Positions 8,870 through 16,911 of a stretch of 46,343 bases of DNA are shown piece by piece (position 1 is the first letter of the stretch; each line of letters opens with the position of its first letter). The translations under genes were made by a program, and so were the position numbers. The notes beneath the pieces are model-generated. The model searched no databases and was not told the DNA's origin. It saw nothing but the letters and a program-made list of their open reading frames with translations. The stretch spans positions 1 through 46,343 of the forward strand of contig CAZIQY010000015.1 of NCBI GenBank assembly GCA_964541605.1, given 5' to 3'. This DNA is from CAZIQY01 sp964541605. GTDB taxonomy: Bacteria > Desulfobacterota > Syntrophia > Syntrophales > UBA2185.

Positions 8870-8897
8870 TGTATAATTTCAGTCATTATACTGCAAA
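8870..8897 (-). promoter_or_regulatory. Candidate promoter of the CoA-transferase-GNAT gene
   Basis: On the minus strand TTTGCA (8892-8897) and TATACA (8870-8875) are 16 bp apart, 39 bp upstream of the ATG. The rest of the 8832-9146 gap is AT-rich non-coding sequence plus the dispersed repeat at 9021-9089; I see no gene in it. Confidence 0.4.
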
Positions 8898-9020
8898 TAT
8901 TTTTTAATCGGTAGTTTTTTTAATTTATTTTTACCATGTTTTGTTTTATATATTCATCATTTAGTCTGATATCAGTCACCAATGTAAGAATGGTGATTTC
9001 TTAAGAAAGTTATCATTCCT

Positions 9021-9089
9021 GTTACTCCCGCGGAGGCGGGAGTCCAGAACTGTTTAATATTACTGGATTCACGCTTTTGCGGGAATGAC
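9021..9089. repeat. Dispersed palindromic repeat (GTCATTCCCGC-type), 69 bp
   Basis: The ends GTTACTCCCGC and GCGGGAATGAC are inverted repeats with two mismatches. Nested inside are the hairpin CTCCCGC/GCGGGAG (9024-9041) and the inverted pair CCAG/CTGG. A second element of the same design lies at 20772-20858. These look like a REP- or MITE-like intergenic repeat family common in deltaproteobacteria; it ends just upstream of purB. Confidence 0.75.
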
Positions 9090-9146
9090 ACTTTGAGGTG
9101 GGATACGACTTTTTACGAAATTTTCAGCAAAAAGGAGAGAAAAAGG

Positions 9147-10460
9147 TTGATTACAAGATATTCAAGAGAAAAAATGTCGGCCGTCTGGAGCCCTGAAAAC
9201 AAATACAGGAAATGGCTCGATATAGAAGTGCTTGTATGTGAGGCACAGAAAGAGCGTGGCGAAATTCCTGAAGAATCTCTAAGGAATATCAAAACCAGGG
9301 CAGGGTATGATGTGTCAAGAATTGAGGAGATCGAAAAGAACACCAAACATGATGTTATTGCCTTTCTAACGTCTGTTACTGAAAAGGTAGGGGAGGATGG
9401 CCGCTTCATTCACATGGGACTCACGTCTTCTGATGTTCTTGACACGTCTCTTGCCATCCTTTTGAAGGAAGCATCGGATATTCTGATCGAAGATATTGAT
9501 AACCTGCTTGCAGTTTTGAAGGAAAAGGCATGGGCGTATAAGGATGTGCTCATGATCGGGCGCTCACATGGAATTCATGCCGAGCCGATTACCTTTGGCT
9601 TGAAGATGGCTCTCTGGTATCAGGAAATGGAGAGAAACCGCTCGAGACTGATCCGGGCCAGGGAATCGATCAGTTATGGCAAGATCGCAGGCGCGGTGGG
9701 TACATTCTCTTTCATTGATCCTTCTGTTGAAACATATGTGTGTCGGAAACTCGGCCTCAAACCGGCACCTGTATCGTCTCAGATCGTCCAGAGAGATCGA
9801 CATGCCGAACTCTTTTGTGTTCTCGCTATTATCGCCTCCTCAATAGACAAATTTTCTCAGGAGATCCGATTGCTTCAGAGAACCGAGGTCAGAGAGGTGG
9901 AAGAATATTTTTCACCGGGACAAAAAGGATCGTCGGCAATGCCCCACAAAAGAAACCCTGTTCTTTCTGAAAATCTTTCCGGGCTCGCTCGCTTGATGAG
10001 GTCTTACGCCCAGGCTGCCCTTGAAGATGTCGCCCTCTGGCATGAGAGGGATATCAGTCATTCCTCCGTGGAAAGAGTCATTGCCCCGGATGCAACGATT
10101 CTCCTGGATTTTATGTTGCACCGATTCACAGACCTGTTGGATTCGCTTGTTGTCGACCCGCATAGAATGTTTCTCAATCTGAACATGACAAAGGGTGTCA
10201 TATTTTCTCAGAAGATTTTGCTGATGTTGATAGATAAAGGTATGTCGCGGGAGGATGCCTATACCGTTGTCCAGAGAAACGCTATGGAGTCATGGCACAA
10301 GGGAATCGAGTTTAAAAATCTGTTATTGGACGATGCGGAATTAAGATCTTATTTAACGCCTGGAGATATCGAAAATGTTTTCAAATTTGAAAGTTTTTTG
10401 CAGCATATCGATTTTATCTTTAAAAGGGTCTTTGGAGAAATGATGAAAGAAGAGACATGA
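9147..10460 (+). CDS. purB: Adenylosuccinate lyase
   Basis: This 437-residue cytosolic enzyme performs the two fumarate-releasing steps of purine synthesis: SAICAR to AICAR and adenylosuccinate to AMP. The fumarase/aspartase signature GSSAMPHKRNP is intact, as are GLTSSDVLDT and the histidine region GRSHGIHAEP. The start is taken as TTG at 9147, because AAGGAGAG lies 9 bp before it and the N-terminus ITRYSREKMSAVWSPENKY is the family's usual one. The longer frame from 9093 would begin at the edge of the dispersed repeat. The gene stands alone and converges on nadB with a 21-bp gap. Confidence 0.96.
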   Translation: MITRYSREKMSAVWSPENKYRKWLDIEVLVCEAQKERGEIPEESLRNIKTRAGYDVSRIEEIEKNTKHDVIAFLTSVTEKVGEDGRFIHMGLTSSDVLDTSLAILLKEASDILIEDIDNLLAVLKEKAWAYKDVLMIGRSHGIHAEPITFGLKMALWYQEMERNRSRLIRARESISYGKIAGAVGTFSFIDPSVETYVCRKLGLKPAPVSSQIVQRDRHAELFCVLAIIASSIDKFSQEIRLLQRTEVREVEEYFSPGQKGSSAMPHKRNPVLSENLSGLARLMRSYAQAALEDVALWHERDISHSSVERVIAPDATILLDFMLHRFTDLLDSLVVDPHRMFLNLNMTKGVIFSQKILLMLIDKGMSREDAYTVVQRNAMESWHKGIEFKNLLLDDAELRSYLTPGDIENVFKFESFLQHIDFIFKRVFGEMMKEET

Positions 10461-10481
10461 AGGGAGTTCTTTAGTTCATCT

Positions 10482-12101
10482 TCAAATTGATGGCTGATTC
10501 CTGCAGATGACCGTATTCTTCAGCCAGTTGATGTCATCTTTTTCGGGAAAATCAATGTTGTAATGAAGCCCTCTGCTTTCTTTTCTCGTTCTGGCGCACC
10601 TGATGATCAGTTTTGCCACCGTCGCGATGTTCCTGAGTTCCACCAGGTCTCTTGTAATGATAAAATTTCTGTAGTATTCATCAATTTCTCGAATGATGAG
10701 CTCTATCCTGCGATCTGCACGCGCGAGTCTTTTATCTGATCGAACAATACCGACATAGTTCCACATGCATCTTCTGATTTCATCCCAGTTGTGGGAGACA
10801 ACGATGGATTCGTCGCTTTCTGTGGCACCTTTGGGATCCCATGCTGGGATTTGCACAGGATCATCTTTTGTTTCCCCGAATAGTTCCCCAATTTTAACAA
10901 AGGAGCGGTGAGCAAATACAACTGCCTCAAGAAGCGAGTTGCTGGCGAGCCTGTTGGCGCCGTGAAGACCTGTACAGGATACTTCTCCACACGCAAAAAG
11001 CCCTTCTATATTCGTTTCGCCGTATGAATTGACCATGATACCGCCACAAAGATAATGTGCTGCGGGAACAACGGGAATAGGGTCCTTGGTAATGTCGAGT
11101 CCCAGTTCAAGACACATTTTGTATATGTTGGGGAATCTGCTGATCAAAAAGTCGCTTTCTCTGTGGGTAATATCCAAAAGGACATATTCGTCCCCGGATT
11201 TCTTAAGTTCCGTATCGATCGCTTTGGCAACAATATCCCTTGGTGCGAGGCTTTTCATGGGATGATATTTTTCCATGAATGGTGAACCGCTTCTTAATTT
11301 GAGAATTCCCCCTTCTCCGCGAACCGCCTCGCTGATCAGGAATGATTTGGCATCCGGATGATAAAGACAGGTCGGATGAAACTGCATGAATTCCATGTTG
11401 GCGATGCTGGCTCCAGCCCTGTAAGCCATGGCGATTCCGTCACCAGTGGCAATATCAGGATTCGTTGTAATGAGATATACTTTGCCGGCCCCTCCGGTTG
11501 CCAGCACAATAAATTTCGCTCTGAATGTATGAATGGCGTTGTTTACCGTGTCCAGGATATATGCGCCGAGGCATTTATCCCGATCTTTGACCGGTTTGCC
11601 GATAACGTTGGATTCCAGGATGAGATCGACCCCGATATGGTTTTCAAAGATCTTGATGTTTCTTTTCCGGCTTGCCTTTTCGTGGAGTGCCCGCTCAATT
11701 TCACTACCGGTGAGGTCCGTTGAATGAAGGATCCTCCTCATTGAATGTCCGCCTTCCCTTCCAAGGTCATAAAAGCTGGAATTGCCATTCTTTGCTTTTG
11801 TGAATTCAACGCCCCATTGAACCAGTTCGCCGATTCTTTCAGGACCCTCCATAACGACAAATTTAACAACTTCTTCTTTACACAAGCCGGCACCACAGGC
11901 TAGGGTGTCATTGATATGATATTCGAAGCGGTCTTCCTTGTCATGAACAGCCGCAATTCCACCCTGAGCCAGATTTGTGTTTGATTCTGACTTTTCTTTT
12001 TTCGTTACGATAGATACCGTTCCGAGATCAGCCGCCTTTATTGCAAAGCTGAGACCCGCCATGCCGCTACCCAGTACCAGAAAATCCGAAGTGATTTCCA
12101 T
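10482..12101 (-). CDS. nadB: L-aspartate oxidase
   Basis: A 539-residue FAD enzyme that oxidises L-aspartate to iminoaspartate, the first step of de novo NAD synthesis. In an anaerobe, fumarate would act as the electron acceptor instead of oxygen. The dinucleotide-binding motif LGSGMAGLSFAIKAADLG is at the N-terminus, followed by NTNLAQGGIAAV, the active-site region EFMQFHPT, and the NadB hallmark HYLCGGIMVNSYGETNIEGLFACGE in a segment near residue 350. The C-terminal helical domain is complete. It is divergent from tsaD over a 118-bp gap. NadA and NadC are not in the window. Confidence 0.95.
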   Translation of the reverse strand: MEITSDFLVLGSGMAGLSFAIKAADLGTVSIVTKKEKSESNTNLAQGGIAAVHDKEDRFEYHINDTLACGAGLCKEEVVKFVVMEGPERIGELVQWGVEFTKAKNGNSSFYDLGREGGHSMRRILHSTDLTGSEIERALHEKASRKRNIKIFENHIGVDLILESNVIGKPVKDRDKCLGAYILDTVNNAIHTFRAKFIVLATGGAGKVYLITTNPDIATGDGIAMAYRAGASIANMEFMQFHPTCLYHPDAKSFLISEAVRGEGGILKLRSGSPFMEKYHPMKSLAPRDIVAKAIDTELKKSGDEYVLLDITHRESDFLISRFPNIYKMCLELGLDITKDPIPVVPAAHYLCGGIMVNSYGETNIEGLFACGEVSCTGLHGANRLASNSLLEAVVFAHRSFVKIGELFGETKDDPVQIPAWDPKGATESDESIVVSHNWDEIRRCMWNYVGIVRSDKRLARADRRIELIIREIDEYYRNFIITRDLVELRNIATVAKLIIRCARTRKESRGLHYNIDFPEKDDINWLKNTVICRNQPSI

Positions 12102-12147
12102 TTTTGCGATTTCTCCGTTTGCCGATTTAAGCCTTTCCAGATCTTTA

Positions 12148-12176
12148 TTTACAAAGGTCGATCGATTCTATATATA
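12148..12176 (+). promoter_or_regulatory. Candidate sigma-70 promoter of tsaD
   Basis: TTTACA (12148-12153) and TATATA (12171-12176) are 17 bp apart, predicting transcription from about 12183 and a leader of about 37 nt before the tsaD ATG, which has an AAGGGA ribosome site. Confidence 0.5.
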
Positions 12177-12219
12177 ATTTAACTTAAGTTGTAAAATAAA
12201 ACTTTAAGGGAATCTGGTT

Positions 12220-13227
12220 ATGCTTGTTCTGGGGATTGAAACATCTTGTGATGAATCGGCAGCAGCAATAGTTCAGCATGGCAAACATGTTTTATCGAAT
12301 GTCGTCGCATCACAGATTGAATTGCATCGAAAATATGGTGGCGTTGTTCCTGAAATCGCATCACGAAAACATATGGAAGTCATCGTGCCCGTGATTCTTC
12401 AGGCCCTGCATGACGCCCATGTCGCAATAAGTGATGTGGATGGAATCGCTGTAACACGTGGGCCGGGACTGGTCGGATCTCTTTTGGTTGGTCTGTCCGT
12501 CGGTAAAGCGATCGCCTATGCGAGAAAGAAGCCTTTCGTTGGCGTGAATCACCTTGAAGGGCATATTGCCTCCATTTATCTTGCAGATAGTGTTCCCGAC
12601 TTTCCTTTTGTCGCACTTGTGGTTTCAGGCGGGCATACAAGCATTTATCTCGTGGAAAATTTCAACCGTTTGAAGATCTTAGGGAAAACGAGAGATGATG
12701 CGGCGGGCGAAGCTTTTGACAAGGCAGCCAAGCTGCTGAATATAGGCTACCCGGGTGGTGAGATCATCGACAGGCTGGCAAAAGGGGGAAATCGAAACAG
12801 AATCCCATTTCCAAGGGCCATGAAGGACACGCTTGATTTCAGTTTCAGTGGCCTGAAAACGTCTCTATTGAACTATACAAAAAAAACGGGACGGTCATTT
12901 ATGGAAGATGAAATGCAGGATATAGCCGCCAGTTATCAGGAGGCAATTGTTGATGTTCTTGTGAAAAAAACTTTCAGAGCTGCGCAGTTATCATCTGTGT
13001 CAAGCATAGTCATATGTGGAGGGGTTGCTGCAAATAGCCGATTACGAGAAAGATTTGTAGAAATGTCCGCAGGCAGTGGCGTTAAAGTCTTTTTCCCGGC
13101 GATATTTTTATGTACGGATAATGCAGCCATGATTGCCGTTGCAGGCTACCATCTTTTAGTAAGGGGCCGGAAGGACTCACTGGATCTTAACGCCGTCTCC
13201 AGGTGGCCGGAAGCACATCCCGCGTAA
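12220..13227 (+). CDS. tsaD: tRNA N6-adenosine threonylcarbamoyltransferase
   Basis: This 335-residue ASKHA-fold protein transfers the threonylcarbamoyl group from TC-AMP to A37 of tRNAs that read ANN codons, working with TsaB and TsaE. The metal-binding histidines H111 and H115 in NHLEGH, the SGGHTS nucleotide motif, and the C-terminal CTDNAAMIA aspartate are all present, and numbering matches well-studied bacterial TsaD. Length is normal. It leads a plus-strand run that continues with a DUF2062 protein and rsmA, so several RNA-modification genes sit together. Confidence 0.97.
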   Translation: MLVLGIETSCDESAAAIVQHGKHVLSNVVASQIELHRKYGGVVPEIASRKHMEVIVPVILQALHDAHVAISDVDGIAVTRGPGLVGSLLVGLSVGKAIAYARKKPFVGVNHLEGHIASIYLADSVPDFPFVALVVSGGHTSIYLVENFNRLKILGKTRDDAAGEAFDKAAKLLNIGYPGGEIIDRLAKGGNRNRIPFPRAMKDTLDFSFSGLKTSLLNYTKKTGRSFMEDEMQDIAASYQEAIVDVLVKKTFRAAQLSSVSSIVICGGVAANSRLRERFVEMSAGSGVKVFFPAIFLCTDNAAMIAVAGYHLLVRGRKDSLDLNAVSRWPEAHPA

Positions 13228-13310
13228 CGTGCTTTTTTATACCATGCATCAGCCTGACCAAGCGGGCAGAGAGCTTCGTTCTTGCAAAGCGGATCGGATA
13301 GCTTGAGATC

Positions 13311-13781
13311 ATGAAAAAAAGAATAAGGTATTTTCATGATAAGTTTATCAGCCTGAAGGGTGAGCCGAAGGCGATAGCAATGGGAATGGCTATCGGTGTG
13401 TTTGTTGGTGTAACACCGACCATACCTTTTCATACAGCCATTCTTGTAGTCATTGCTGTTCTTTTCAGGCGTAACGTTATGGCGGCTTACCTTGGATCGT
13501 GGGTCATTTCAAATCCGATCACCATACCCGCCTTCTATTTTACTCAGTATGAGCTTGGTCGTTACCTTCTTGGAGTTGCCCCAACTGATTTTAATTTAGC
13601 AGGCATGTCCTTTCAACATATTGTCAGTATCGGATGGCATATTGCCATTCCTCTGCTTCTGGGTGGGATTATTATGGCCCCTTTTTTTGCTGTTCCCGCA
13701 TATTTTATAACGTATCATGCGGTTCTAACGATCAGAAAAAACATGAATCATGACAACTCCGAGAAAAATTCTCAGAAATAA
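13311..13781 (+). CDS. DUF2062 membrane protein
   Basis: A 156-residue protein with the DUF2062 signature: a basic N-terminus, then GEPKAIAMGMAIGVFVGVTP, FRRNVMAAYLGSWVISNPIT and a C-terminal pair of hydrophobic helices. About three membrane segments are expected. The family is of unknown function; members often occur near glycosyltransferases or RNA-modification genes. Its 3' end overlaps the rsmA start by 32 bp, which implies co-transcription with rsmA. No catalytic residues are recognisable. Confidence 0.85.
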   Translation: MKKRIRYFHDKFISLKGEPKAIAMGMAIGVFVGVTPTIPFHTAILVVIAVLFRRNVMAAYLGSWVISNPITIPAFYFTQYELGRYLLGVAPTDFNLAGMSFQHIVSIGWHIAIPLLLGGIIMAPFFAVPAYFITYHAVLTIRKNMNHDNSEKNSQK

Positions 13782-14592
13782 AGGTATACGACCTCTCAAA
13801 CGTTTAGGTCAGACTTTTCTCGATGATCGGAATATGATCGAAAAGGTTCTTGCGGTGTTGGATGTACAAAGAGATGATGTCGTCATTGAAATCGGCGCCG
13901 GCACCGGTATCATGACGGAAAAGATTGCAAAAAAAGCCTTTAAAGTTGTCGCTATTGAGATCGACCCATATTTGACTAACATATTAAAAGAGAGACTCTC
14001 AGATTATCATAATGTCGATATCGTGCATGCTGACGTTCTAAACTTTGATTTTTCTTCGATTCATTCACTTTTGCCATCAGGAAAGGTAAAGATTATCGGA
14101 AACATTCCATATCATATTTCATCTCAGATTTTGTTTCGACTAATCGATTATCGAGACAATATCTCGTTCATGATCCTCATGTTTCAGAAAGAATTGGCTG
14201 ATCGAATCTGTGCACATCCAGGATCGAAGATTTATGGGATTCCGTCTGTTCTGGTCGATATGTATACGGTATGCTCTTGTGAATTGAACGTTCCAGCTCA
14301 GTGTTTTTATCCAAAACCGAGGGTTACATCGTCCGTTCTTAAGCTTGTCATTCGCGACAGACCGAAGATTGATATAAAAAATCATGATTTTTTTGTCAAA
14401 ATTGTCAGGCTTGCCTTTTCAAAAAGAAGAAAGGTTCTTTTTAATAATCTTCGGGATCTCCTCGAACAAGGTTATTCAGAAGATGACATCAATGAGGCAT
14501 TACAGAATTCCGGTGTCGATGGGAGAAAGAGGGGAGAAACGCTGGCGGCGACAGAGCTAGGAGCATTGAGTAATGCCTTGCTCAGACCATAA
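13750..14592 (+). CDS. rsmA: 16S rRNA (adenine1518-N6/adenine1519-N6)-dimethyltransferase
   Basis: This 280-residue SAM-dependent enzyme dimethylates two adjacent adenines in the 3' hairpin of 16S rRNA (KsgA). The conserved entry RLGQTFLDD, the SAM motif VIEIGAGTGIMTEKI, the acidic strand VAIEID and the catalytic motif NIPYHISSQI are present; the C-terminal helical domain carries FSKRRKVLFNNL. The size is typical. It starts inside the end of the DUF2062 gene with only a weak ribosome site, so translation is probably coupled. The next downstream element is a structured leader and terminator. Confidence 0.96.
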   Translation: MTTPRKILRNKGIRPLKRLGQTFLDDRNMIEKVLAVLDVQRDDVVIEIGAGTGIMTEKIAKKAFKVVAIEIDPYLTNILKERLSDYHNVDIVHADVLNFDFSSIHSLLPSGKVKIIGNIPYHISSQILFRLIDYRDNISFMILMFQKELADRICAHPGSKIYGIPSVLVDMYTVCSCELNVPAQCFYPKPRVTSSVLKLVIRDRPKIDIKNHDFFVKIVRLAFSKRRKVLFNNLRDLLEQGYSEDDINEALQNSGVDGRKRGETLAATELGALSNALLRP

Positions 14593-14621
14593 AAAATCTT
14601 GACAAGATTGACTTATTTTGC

Positions 14622-14733
14622 TACGGAAAGCAGCACCGCTTGGATCCGTATTACGGACTGAGACGGAAGGTGTTGAAGGTATTGAATCGATTTAACCAAA
14701 AGCCTCTCGTCTCATAGCGAAGAGGTTTTTTTT
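14622..14733 (+). promoter_or_regulatory. Structured leader/attenuator candidate upstream of panC
   Basis: TCCGTA (14645-14650) can pair either with TACGGA at 14622-14627, in a hairpin extended by AAGC/GCTT, or with TACGGA at 14652-14657; the two folds exclude each other. TGAGACG (14659-14665) is also perfectly complementary to CGTCTCA (14708-14714), which lies in the terminator's loop and inner stem. A TTGACA box at 14599-14604 is a possible -35, though the matching -10 (TACGGA) is poor. The arrangement resembles a terminator/antiterminator switch or a small RNA. I do not recognise it as a known riboswitch. Confidence 0.4.
14702..14733 (+). terminator. Rho-independent terminator between rsmA and panC
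   Basis: CCTCTCG and CGAAGAGG form a stem with one bulged A around a loop TCTCATAG, followed by eight T residues (14726-14733). It ends 15 bp before the panC ATG. It could end rsmA transcripts, or act as a conditional attenuator for panC. Confidence 0.75.
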
Positions 14734-14748
14734 GCACCGAAGAGTATT

Positions 14749-15606
14749 ATGAAGATTATTCAATCGTTAGAACAAATGAAGGCCTTTTCAGACGCCCTGA
14801 GACTGAAGGGGCAAAAAATTGCCTTTGTTCCGACAATGGGCTATTTTCACGACGGCCATCTATCTCTCATGAGCTACGGAAGAGAAAGAGGTGACTGCCT
14901 GGTCATAAGCATTTATGTCAATCCGACCCAGTTTGGTCCTGGTGAAGATTTTGAAAGATACCCGAGAGACCTTGAAAGAGATAAACGACTTGCAGAGAAA
15001 GTGGGAGTCGATATTATTTTCTATCCGGAAAATAAAGACATGTATCCATCCAATTTTCAGACATTTGTCAATGTTGAAAGAATTACACAAAACCTCTGCG
15101 GATTGTCGAGACTCGGTCATTTCAAAGGCGTAACGACTGTCTGTGCAAAGCTATTCAACATCGTAAATCCCCACATCACCATCTTCGGTAAGAAAGACTT
15201 TCAGCAACTGACTGTCATCAAACGAATGGTGCAGGATTTAAATATGGATATAGAAGTTATCGGCATGCCGACCATCAGGGAACATGATGGTCTGGCGATG
15301 AGTTCCAGAAATGTCTATCTCAAGGAAAAGGAAAGAGAATCAGCCCTGAGTCTGAGTAGATCCCTGAAGTTGGCAAAGGGAATGTATGATGCGGGGGAGA
15401 GAAACGCTTCTATTGTTCTGGAAAAGGTAAGGACGCTTATCGAAGGACATCCCTATACCAGGATAGATTATGCAAAAATATGTAATACAACTACGCTTGA
15501 AGACATAGAATATCTTGAGGGGGAGTCTGTGCTTGCGCTTGCTGTGCGTGTTTCTTCGACAAGATTGATAGACAATTATGTATTCGGGGATGTTTTGAAT
15601 ATATAA
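14749..15606 (+). CDS. panC: Pantothenate synthetase (pantoate-beta-alanine ligase)
   Basis: A 285-residue cytosolic ligase that joins pantoate to beta-alanine with ATP to give pantothenate, the precursor of CoA. The HxGH nucleotide motif appears as PTMGYFHDGHLSL (H34, H37), the pantoate region as YVNPTQFGPGEDFERYPR, and the KMSKS-like motif as MSSRNVYL. Length is typical. It is followed 47 bp later by panD, which supplies beta-alanine, so both halves of the branch are together. panB is not in the window. The upstream leader with terminator may control it. Confidence 0.97.
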   Translation: MKIIQSLEQMKAFSDALRLKGQKIAFVPTMGYFHDGHLSLMSYGRERGDCLVISIYVNPTQFGPGEDFERYPRDLERDKRLAEKVGVDIIFYPENKDMYPSNFQTFVNVERITQNLCGLSRLGHFKGVTTVCAKLFNIVNPHITIFGKKDFQQLTVIKRMVQDLNMDIEVIGMPTIREHDGLAMSSRNVYLKEKERESALSLSRSLKLAKGMYDAGERNASIVLEKVRTLIEGHPYTRIDYAKICNTTTLEDIEYLEGESVLALAVRVSSTRLIDNYVFGDVLNI

Positions 15607-15653
15607 ATAACGCTGCCAGAGCTTTTTATTTCTTAGAGAAAGGTAAATGTAAT

Positions 15654-16010
15654 ATGCAAAGGTTTATGCTCAAATCAAAAATTCACAGGGCTACGGTGAC
15701 CGATGCGAACCTTCATTACGAGGGAAGTATTACGATCGATGAAATATTGATGAATTCCGCTGATATTCTGCCTTATGAAAAGGTGAATATTTATAATGTT
15801 TCCAACGGTGAGAGATTTTCCACCTATGTCATACCGGGAGATCCACGCTCGGGAGTCATCTGTTTAAATGGGGCGGCAGCCTGGAAGGCGTCCAAGGATG
15901 ACATCATTATTATTGCAAGTTATGCGTTGATTGATGAAAAAGCGGTTAAAATGTGGTTGCCCAAATGTGTCTTTCTGGATAAAGAGAACAAAGTTAAAAG
16001 CGTGAAGTAA
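15654..16010 (+). CDS. panD: Aspartate 1-decarboxylase
   Basis: A 118-residue proenzyme that cleaves itself to make a pyruvoyl cofactor and then converts L-aspartate to beta-alanine for pantothenate synthesis. The self-cleavage site Gly24-Ser25 lies in HYEGSITID, and the catalytic region NGERFSTYVIPG and the GAAAWKA helix are present. Length matches bacterial PanD. It is the second gene of the panCD unit and is followed by a strong terminator at 16040-16075. Confidence 0.97.
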   Translation: MQRFMLKSKIHRATVTDANLHYEGSITIDEILMNSADILPYEKVNIYNVSNGERFSTYVIPGDPRSGVICLNGAAAWKASKDDIIIIASYALIDEKAVKMWLPKCVFLDKENKVKSVK

Positions 16011-16039
16011 GGCATCAGCAAGATTCGAATAATCTTATT

Positions 16040-16075
16040 AATAGGCGAAGTGCAGGGCACTTTGCCTATTTTTTT
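16040..16075 (+). terminator. Rho-independent terminator after panD
   Basis: AATAGGCgAAGTGC pairs with GCACTTtGCCTATT (one G-T wobble) around a short AGG loop and is followed by a run of T residues. It closes the panCD operon 29 bp after the stop codon. Confidence 0.88.
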
Positions 16076-16146
16076 CTGGTTGAAATCACTGATATTTTCT
16101 GTTAGTCACACAGAATTACTATATTACGGGGGTGCTTACCTAAAAA

Positions 16147-16797
16147 GTGAAGAATAAACTGAAAAAAATATTTATTACGGGCCTTGCCATCATTATACCT
16201 GTGGGCTTGACCCTCTATATTCTCATTTTCCTCATTGACATGATGGATAGTCTGTTAAAGATCATCCCCTTAAGATACCAGCCGGAAGCAATACTTGGCT
16301 TCCGTATTCCGGGACTGGGCGTTATCGTCACCGTTGTTCTCATATTTGTCTGTGGTCTTGTCGCAAAAAGTTATCTCGGCTACAAGATTGTTAGTTCCGG
16401 CGAAAGTCTCGTGGATAAAATCCCTTTTGTGAGGAGCATCTACCAATCCATTAAGCAAGTTTCAGACAGCATGTTTGCAGACAGGCGGAGCAGTTTCAAG
16501 AAAGTTGTCCTGGTTGAGTTTCCCCGAAAGGGTATATATACAGTCGGTTTTGTGACAGGTAAACCCGGCCCGGAAATCCAGTCAAAAGTGGGAAAAACGT
16601 GTATCAGTGTTTTTTTGCCGACAACACCGAACCCGACATCAGGGTATCTTGTCATTGTACCGGAGGATGATCTGCTTCAGGTTGACATGACGGTTGAAGA
16701 AGCCTTAACCTATATCATATCCGTCGGTATTGTAACCGCATCAGACCGCCTGAATAGAAGAGAAACTTTGCTTGTTGAAAATAAGGATATCAAATAG
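16147..16797 (+). CDS. DUF502 inner-membrane protein
   Basis: A 216-residue DUF502 (COG2928) protein starting at GTG. Two membrane segments lie at about residues 9-33 and 55-76, followed by a soluble domain with the family landmarks VDKIPFVRSIYQSIKQV, VVLVEFPRKGIYTVGFVTG and VFLPTTPNPTSGYL. The function of this family is unknown; plant homologues (LIKE COV) are linked to membrane trafficking and patterning, but nothing comparable is shown for bacteria. It is followed directly by the metK remnant and ahcY. Confidence 0.88.
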   Translation: MKNKLKKIFITGLAIIIPVGLTLYILIFLIDMMDSLLKIIPLRYQPEAILGFRIPGLGVIVTVVLIFVCGLVAKSYLGYKIVSSGESLVDKIPFVRSIYQSIKQVSDSMFADRRSSFKKVVLVEFPRKGIYTVGFVTGKPGPEIQSKVGKTCISVFLPTTPNPTSGYLVIVPEDDLLQVDMTVEEALTYIISVGIVTASDRLNRRETLLVENKDIK

Positions 16798-16820
16798 GTG
16801 AAATTCAGAGGAGAAGCTAT

Positions 16821-16892
16821 ATGCAGATAACATCGGAAAGCGTGAAAGCAGGACATCCGGACATCATGTGCGATTCAATTGCGGCAAAATAA
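16821..16892 (+). pseudogene. metK: Truncated S-adenosylmethionine synthetase N-terminus (metK remnant)
   Basis: A 23-codon frame begins with ATG 8 bp after AGGAG and ends at TAA. It reads ITSESVKAGHPD then MCDSIAAK, which matches the N-terminus of bacterial MetK (TSESVTEGHPDK.CDQISDA). Two positions that are nearly invariant in MetK differ: Lys after GHPD is Ile, and Gln after CD is Ser. The remaining roughly 360 codons are absent and ahcY starts 19 bp later. I read it as the stub left by a deletion in a former metK-ahcY operon. A translated leader peptide for ahcY is the alternative. Confidence 0.75.
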
Positions 16893-16911
16893 AATCCTAA
16901 TGGAGGATCAG

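Noticed and set aside
12149..12218. A small regulatory RNA or NAD-linked operator in the nadB-tsaD gap
   Set aside because: Only a promoter-like pair of hexamers for tsaD is apparent; no stable hairpin or known NadQ/NiaR-type site could be recognised.
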